From Candidatus Caldipriscus sp. T1.2 (GTDB lineage Bacteria; Hydrothermota; Hydrothermia; LBFQ01), in contig LBFQ01000031.1 of NCBI GenBank assembly GCA_000980735.1, positions 3,753 to 10,149 of the forward strand: a stretch of DNA of 6,397 bases, in the 5' to 3' direction. Below, in pieces: positions 5,999 to 6,397 of this stretch (position 1 is the first letter of the stretch; each line of letters begins with the position of its first letter). Position numbers and translations under genes: made by a program. The notes under the pieces are model-generated. The model made no database searches and was not told the origin of the DNA. It saw nothing but the letters and a program-made list of their open reading frames with translations.

Positions 5999-6397
5999 TT
6001 ACCTCAATTTTGGTGGAACCTTAACCAGCACGTATTGCCTACGCGCGCTTCCGCCGAGAGCTCCACCCGCCTGAAACCTCAGGACCGCAAGATATATTCC
6101 CGGGGATACGGGCTTACCCGTTCCGCTTTCCCCATACCACTTGTAGGCACAGCTTGCGTAAGTTCCACTTTTGACCTCGTTCCTATCCCCCGGTTCAAAC
6201 CTCTTCACGAGTACCCCAAAAGGATCGTAAATCTCCACAATATCCGTCTGATGCACTTTATAGAAAACCGCCGGTCTAGTCTCGTTTCCTTCCAACGCAA
6301 CCACACTCGGAAAGGCAAAGGCAAAACCTTCACCTAGGGGGTTGTCGGGGATACCCTTGGGGTGGTTCGGGACATCTGGCAAAAACATACAAAGGCA
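5999..6397 (-). CDS. C-terminal part of a secreted/surface protein ending in a FlgD-like Ig domain (5' end outside window)
   Basis: The reading frame is open to the right edge of the window and ends in TAA at 5999-6001, giving 132 visible residues. The first in-frame ATG (6388) has no Shine-Dalgarno sequence, and the residues after it contain no signal peptide, so I read this as the tail of a longer protein. The visible part has the layout of a FlgD-like/sorting-type Ig domain: FAFPS near visible residues 25-30, a VEIYDPFGVLVKRF strand pair at about 54-67, a conserved Trp-x-Gly (W87), then the loop and strand motif VSPGIYLAVL at about 97-106, and a closing QYVLVKV strand. In FCB-type bacteria such domains end exported proteins. 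PorU-like C25 proteases also end this way and sit next to porV, but no catalytic region is visible here, so that identity is only a guess. The downstream gene starts 4 nt after its stop, and its ribosome binding site lies in this gene's last codons. Confidence 0.75.
   Translation of the reverse strand, partial: CLCMFLPDVPNHPKGIPDNPLGEGFAFAFPSVVALEGNETRPAVFYKVHQTDIVEIYDPFGVLVKRFEPGDRNEVKSGTYASCAYKWYGESGTGKPVSPGIYLAVLRFQAGGALGGSARRQYVLVKVPPKLR
6001..6005 (-). promoter_or_regulatory. Ribosome binding site of the PorV-like gene
   Basis: The minus strand reads GAGGT, then AAGAAT, then ATG at 5994. The site overlaps the stop codon of the preceding gene, which suggests translational coupling. It supports the ATG at 5994 despite the atypical N-terminus. 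Confidence 0.6.

Noticed and set aside
5999..6388. Treating the ATG at 6388 as the true start of a complete 129-residue protein
   Set aside because: The frame stays open to the window edge, there is no Shine-Dalgarno in the visible sequence before it, and the product would lack a signal peptide though it carries an exported-type Ig domain. A truncated longer gene is more likely.

Overview
The window is one densely packed set of genes, all on the minus strand, so transcription runs from right (6397) to left (1). Codon use (Arg almost only AGG/AGA, frequent ATA for Ile), very short intergenic gaps and charged, Lys/Glu-rich proteins suggest a thermophilic bacterium. The outer-membrane PorV/UPF0164-like barrel and FlgD-like Ig C-terminal domains point to a diderm, plausibly an FCB-related or deep candidate lineage such as the WOR-3/Hydrothermae group. 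That placement is an inference from gene style, not a database match.

In transcription order the layout is: (1) the C-terminal end of a large or medium protein finishing in a FlgD/sorting-type Ig domain, cut by the right edge (5999-6397); (2) a 423-residue PorV/PorQ-like outer-membrane barrel that itself carries a C-terminal FlgD-like domain (4723-5994); (3) an 847-residue solenoid of tetratricopeptide repeats (2178-4721); (4) a TolQ/ExbB-family motor stator protein (1459-2163); (5) a canonical ExbD/TolR protein with the channel aspartate (1026-1457); (6) a second ExbD/TolR-family protein lacking that aspartate (570-1016); (7) a single-pass, Lys/Glu-rich TonB/TolA-like protein cut by the left edge (1-533). 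Gaps between genes are 4, 1, 14, 1, 9 and 36 nt. This fits a single operon with no internal terminator; no promoter is visible.

Read together, the genes describe an envelope-spanning, proton-motive-force-driven machine. An ExbB/ExbD/ExbD motor sits in the inner membrane. A TonB/TolA-like rod and a long TPR scaffold could reach across the periplasm. A PorV-like barrel sits in the outer membrane. No substrate is identified. Possibilities include Tol-like envelope maintenance, TonB-like energisation of an outer-membrane transporter, a secretion or sorting function as in PorU/PorV systems, or a gliding-type motor with one TolQ and two TolR homologues as in Myxococcus AglRQS. The most striking details are the paired ExbDs, one with and one without the essential Asp, the TonB-like protein without the usual Ser/His transmembrane motif, and the near-identical, unusually short MITLI N-termini of two adjacent envelope genes. 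I found no RNA genes, mobile elements or CRISPR arrays, and no stretch over 40 nt without coding sequence.
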